Assembly: GCA_035328465.1 (NCBI GenBank)
Contig: DAOLIQ010000046.1
Coordinates: 1-25,896, forward strand
Direction: 5' to 3'
Length of the DNA stretch: 25,896 nucleotides
Source of the DNA: JADJEI01 sp035328465
GTDB taxonomy: Bacteria > Bacteroidota > Ignavibacteria > Ignavibacteriales > Ignavibacteriaceae
Shown one piece after another: positions 24,197 to 25,896 of this stretch. Each line of letters starts with the position of its first letter. Within the stretch, counting starts at the first letter, position 1. The notes under the pieces were generated by a model. It was not told the DNA's origin and searched no databases. It saw only the letters and a list, made by a program, of their open reading frames with translations. The translations under genes were made by a program, and so were the position numbers.

Positions 24197-24802
24197 TCAG
24201 TTGGTTATTTGAACTCTCCCGTTCTTAAACCAGACTCGATTTTCATTAATCATTTTTATTACTGCAGGTAAAAGCTGATGTTCAACTTCTAAAACCCGCG
24301 CTGCAATTTCTTCCGGTGATTGAGCATCGGAAATATCAACACATCTTTGAGCAATAATTTTTCCAGTATCATAATTTTCATCAACAAAGTGAACAGTAGC
24401 TCCCGATACTTTGCACGATGAATCAAACACTGCTTTGTGAACTTTCATTCCATACATCCCCTTCCCTCCGAATGAAGGAAGCAATGCCGGATGAATATTT
24501 ATAATTTGATTCTTGTATCTGTTCGTTATTTCAGGTGGAATTATTTTAAGATAACCTGCAAGAACAATTAAGTCAATATTATTTTTGGCGAACAAATTTA
24601 AAAGTTCATTAATTTCCATCCCCCCTTGCTTAATTCCTAATATATAATAGGGGATAGATTTTTTTTTTGCTATTTCAAATGCCGGACAAAAAGCCTTATC
24701 ACTTATGATTAAAGCAACTTCAACTTTGTTATTTAATTCCGGCGAATTGATAATTGCATTCAGGTTTGAACCTCTGCCGGATACGAAAACGGATATTTTC
24801 AC
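24197..24802 (-). CDS. purN: Phosphoribosylglycinamide formyltransferase
   Basis: A 201-residue GAR transformylase, which uses 10-formyltetrahydrofolate in the third step of purine synthesis. GRGSN (9-13) binds the substrate phosphate. The catalytic residues are present: Asn102 and His104 in INIHPALLPSF, and Asp145 in ENYDTGKII. SGATVHFVDE is the family signature strand. The start is GTG at 24802. It is the first gene of the purN-purH-mreBCD-mrdA-rodA-pyrF train, with a good promoter directly upstream (24830-24860). Confidence 0.95.
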   Translation of the reverse strand: MKISVFVSGRGSNLNAIINSPELNNKVEVALIISDKAFCPAFEIAKKKSIPYYILGIKQGGMEINELLNLFAKNNIDLIVLAGYLKIIPPEITNRYKNQIINIHPALLPSFGGKGMYGMKVHKAVFDSSCKVSGATVHFVDENYDTGKIIAQRCVDISDAQSPEEIAARVLEVEHQLLPAVIKMINENRVWFKNGRVQITN

Positions 24803-24829
24803 TTATTATTTTTACTAATTAAAAGTGAT

Positions 24830-24860
24830 CAAAATTAGTTAAATGAACTACAATAAGCAA
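24830..24860 (-). promoter_or_regulatory. Bacteroidota-type promoter of the purN operon
   Basis: On the minus strand TTGC (24860-24857) and TAATTTTG (24837-24830) are separated by exactly 19 bases, the same layout as upstream of typA. The predicted transcript start is about 20 bases before the GTG at 24802. It is the only good promoter seen for the whole train. Confidence 0.6.
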
Positions 24861-24937
24861 TGAATTATGATCTAAATTAAAGATTTTGTGCTAAATCAAT
24901 AGAATTGCCAGCAGTTTCAATTGTCTTTTACTAACCC

Positions 24938-25054
24938 ACCTTACGCAGATGTCATGCTGAACTCATTTCAGCATCTAAATATCAAAGAGAAAATAAATTC
25001 TGAAACAAGCTCAGAATGACATTTGGTGTTCTTTTCATATTTTCTGCATAAGGT
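24938..25054. repeat. Nested inverted-repeat element with two REP-like hairpins
   Basis: The outer arms are ACCTTACGCAGA (24938-24949) and TCTGCATAAGGT (25043-25054), complementary at 11 of 12 positions. Inside lie two head-to-head copies of a GTCAT.CTGA...TTTCAG.AT unit, at about 24949-24976 and 24995-25022. Each folds: ATGCTGAA/TTCAGCAT (24954-24961 with 24967-24974) and ATTCTGA/TCAGAAT (24997-25003 with 25011-25017). The copies differ by a compensatory pair (G-C in one, T-A in the other), which supports a selected stem. It resembles paired REP/BIME or MITE-like repeats. No transposase gene is present. Confidence 0.75.
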
Positions 25055-25208
25055 AACTTACTAAGATTTCTAAGAAGTTATTTCAAAAATATTTTATTAC
25101 TTTTTTAGCTTGATGAAATTGACTTTAGCCAACCTGAAAGAGGTCTTAATAAATGATTTTGAAAAAAGATTAAACAAAGCATTGTTCAGACCAATTATTT
25201 TTGATTAG

Positions 25209-25456
25209 ATGCTTTCTGATCCGACAAAATGACCCATTGACGAACTATTTTAGAAATTTGAAACTTACTGCCAAGTCTTTAAAGGAGTTGAATGTCGGAG
25301 TGCACGTGAGTTACAGTACATACTCAGCTACTCTAATGGAAAATTTCCTCAATGTTATCAAGAATGCTAAAAGTGCGAGTAAGAACGATAGACTGTGCTT
25401 CTCATCATTTTGCCGATGGCGGGAAAATGATCGAAATAGGAATGGAGAACAACTAG
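25209..25456 (+). pseudogene. Decayed dinD-like (BRO-N family) gene remnant
   Basis: Reading from the ATG at 25209, the frame gives MLSDPTK, a TGA stop (25230-25232), PIDELF, a TAG stop (25251-25253), then KFETYCQVFKGVE, CRSARELQYILSYSN. A frameshift moves to FLNVIKNAKSASKN, and a second shift gives HHFADGGKMIEIG before a TAG at 25454-25456. This order (short helix, VECWSAREL-like strand, YSxW, VIxxAKxACxN, HFADVGKMIEIG) is that of the DNA-damage-inducible protein D family. The usual Trp of WSAREL is Arg. Two stops, two frameshifts and loss of everything after IEIG show it is non-functional. An apparent open frame over 25201-25470 only samples pieces of it. DinD-like genes often travel with mobile elements. 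Confidence 0.7.
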
Positions 25457-25579
25457 ACTTTTCAACTTAGCTGGGTAGTCAAAAAATATTGTGGTTCAAT
25501 GGTTTATCGCCACAAAGCATTAGTAAAAAAAATGGAACTGAAGTACAACGGAATAATGGCGGTTTAGGTAGCCGAAAGC

Positions 25580-25642
25580 AGCGTATGTGAAGCGTATGAT
25601 TAGCGTATGATTAGCGTATGATTAGCGTATGATTAGCGTATG
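25580..25642 (+). repeat. 11-bp-period tandem repeat, six copies of AGCGTATG
   Basis: AGCGTATG occurs at 25580, 25591, 25602, 25613, 25624 and 25635, exactly 11 bases apart. The 3-base spacer is TGA after the first copy and ATT after the next four. CGAAAG flanks the array on both sides (25573-25578, 25644-25649). The period is not a multiple of three, so it is not a coding repeat, and the units are too short and unspaced for CRISPR. Confidence 0.9.
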
Positions 25643-25896
25643 TCGAAAGTAAGTACTTAGGATTTTGTAATAAATTTCAACGTGAGAATGGAAGAAAAAG
25701 AACTTTAACAGAAATAATAAATTGCCATAATTAATTACTGTTTAAATATACGATTTTGCCATCACTTTAAAAAATATTTCAAAATCATTTCTTTGAATCA
25801 AAATGAACTATCTTTATTTTTCCCGCAAAGGTTGGTAGTAAATAGTCAACCGGATTTTATAAATATGTTTTTTAAAAAAGACAGATCGCATGCCCC
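25643..25896. other. Gene-free AT-rich end of the window
   Basis: No ORF of note on either strand and no hairpin terminator. An ATG at 25865 opens a frame (MFFKKDRSHA) that runs off the window edge, with no ribosome-binding site; it cannot be judged. Confidence 0.4.

Noticed and set aside
25113..25208. 31-residue ORF (MKLTLANLKEVLINDFEKRL...)
   Set aside because: Looks mildly protein-like and ends next to the dinD remnant, but it has no ribosome-binding site and no recognisable family; too weak to call.
25201..25470. Intact 89-residue gene at 25201-25470
   Set aside because: Starts with TTG, has no ribosome-binding site, and its sequence is a mix of true and out-of-frame parts of a decayed dinD-like gene.
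25580..25642. CRISPR array
   Set aside because: Units are 8 bases with 3-base spacers of nearly constant sequence; there are no unique spacers and no cas genes.
25865..25896. Start of a new plus-strand gene at the window edge
   Set aside because: Only ten codons are visible, without a ribosome-binding site or recognisable motif.

Overview
The window looks like AT-rich chromosomal DNA from a Bacteroidota/Ignavibacteria-type bacterium (Ignavibacteriales-like is the best guess). The evidence is three type IX secretion (T9SS) sorting tails of the QNYPNPFNP...SGIYFYRL...KKMLLLK style, a DUF2851 protein, several TAnnTTTG promoter elements, and REP-like GTCAT.CTGA hairpins. Identification is by motif only; no search was run. 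No rRNA, tRNA, CRISPR array or intact transposase was seen.

Left part (1-3061, plus strand): the tail of a T9SS cargo protein, a PEGA-domain lipoprotein, a CotH-kinase-like T9SS cargo whose sorting domain carries an in-frame REP-like palindrome, and a 39-residue single-pass membrane ORF.

Region 3062-8868 (minus strand) is the most interesting block. A nonaheme c-type cytochrome with a T9SS sorting domain (own terminator) is followed by a tight cluster: tetraheme c554-type cytochrome, outer-membrane beta-barrel, 14-heme cytochrome and 9-heme lipoprotein cytochrome, closed by a hairpin terminator. There are 34 CXXCH and 2 CX4CH motifs in all. The set has the parts expected of an electron conduit from periplasm to cell surface, with the outermost cytochrome apparently delivered by T9SS. 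Function is inferred.

Region 9153-16177: an exported protein and a SET-domain methyltransferase (plus), typA and clpS (minus), then etfB, etfA and a DUF151/UVR nuclease-like gene (plus), and a DUF2851 gene (minus) whose stop codon overlaps that of its convergent neighbour.

Region 16285-24802 (minus strand) is one long gene train: purN, purH, mreB, mreC, mreD, mrdA (PBP2), rodA, pyrF. It joins nucleotide synthesis to the rod-shape/elongasome genes. A 100-N gap between purH and mreB is flanked by identical 55-bp copies and is almost certainly an unmerged contig overlap, so the true purH-mreB spacing would be 8 nt.

Right end (24803-25896) holds no intact gene. It contains a nested inverted-repeat element with two REP-like hairpins, a decayed dinD-like (BRO-N family) pseudogene, and six exact copies of an 8-mer at an 11-bp period.
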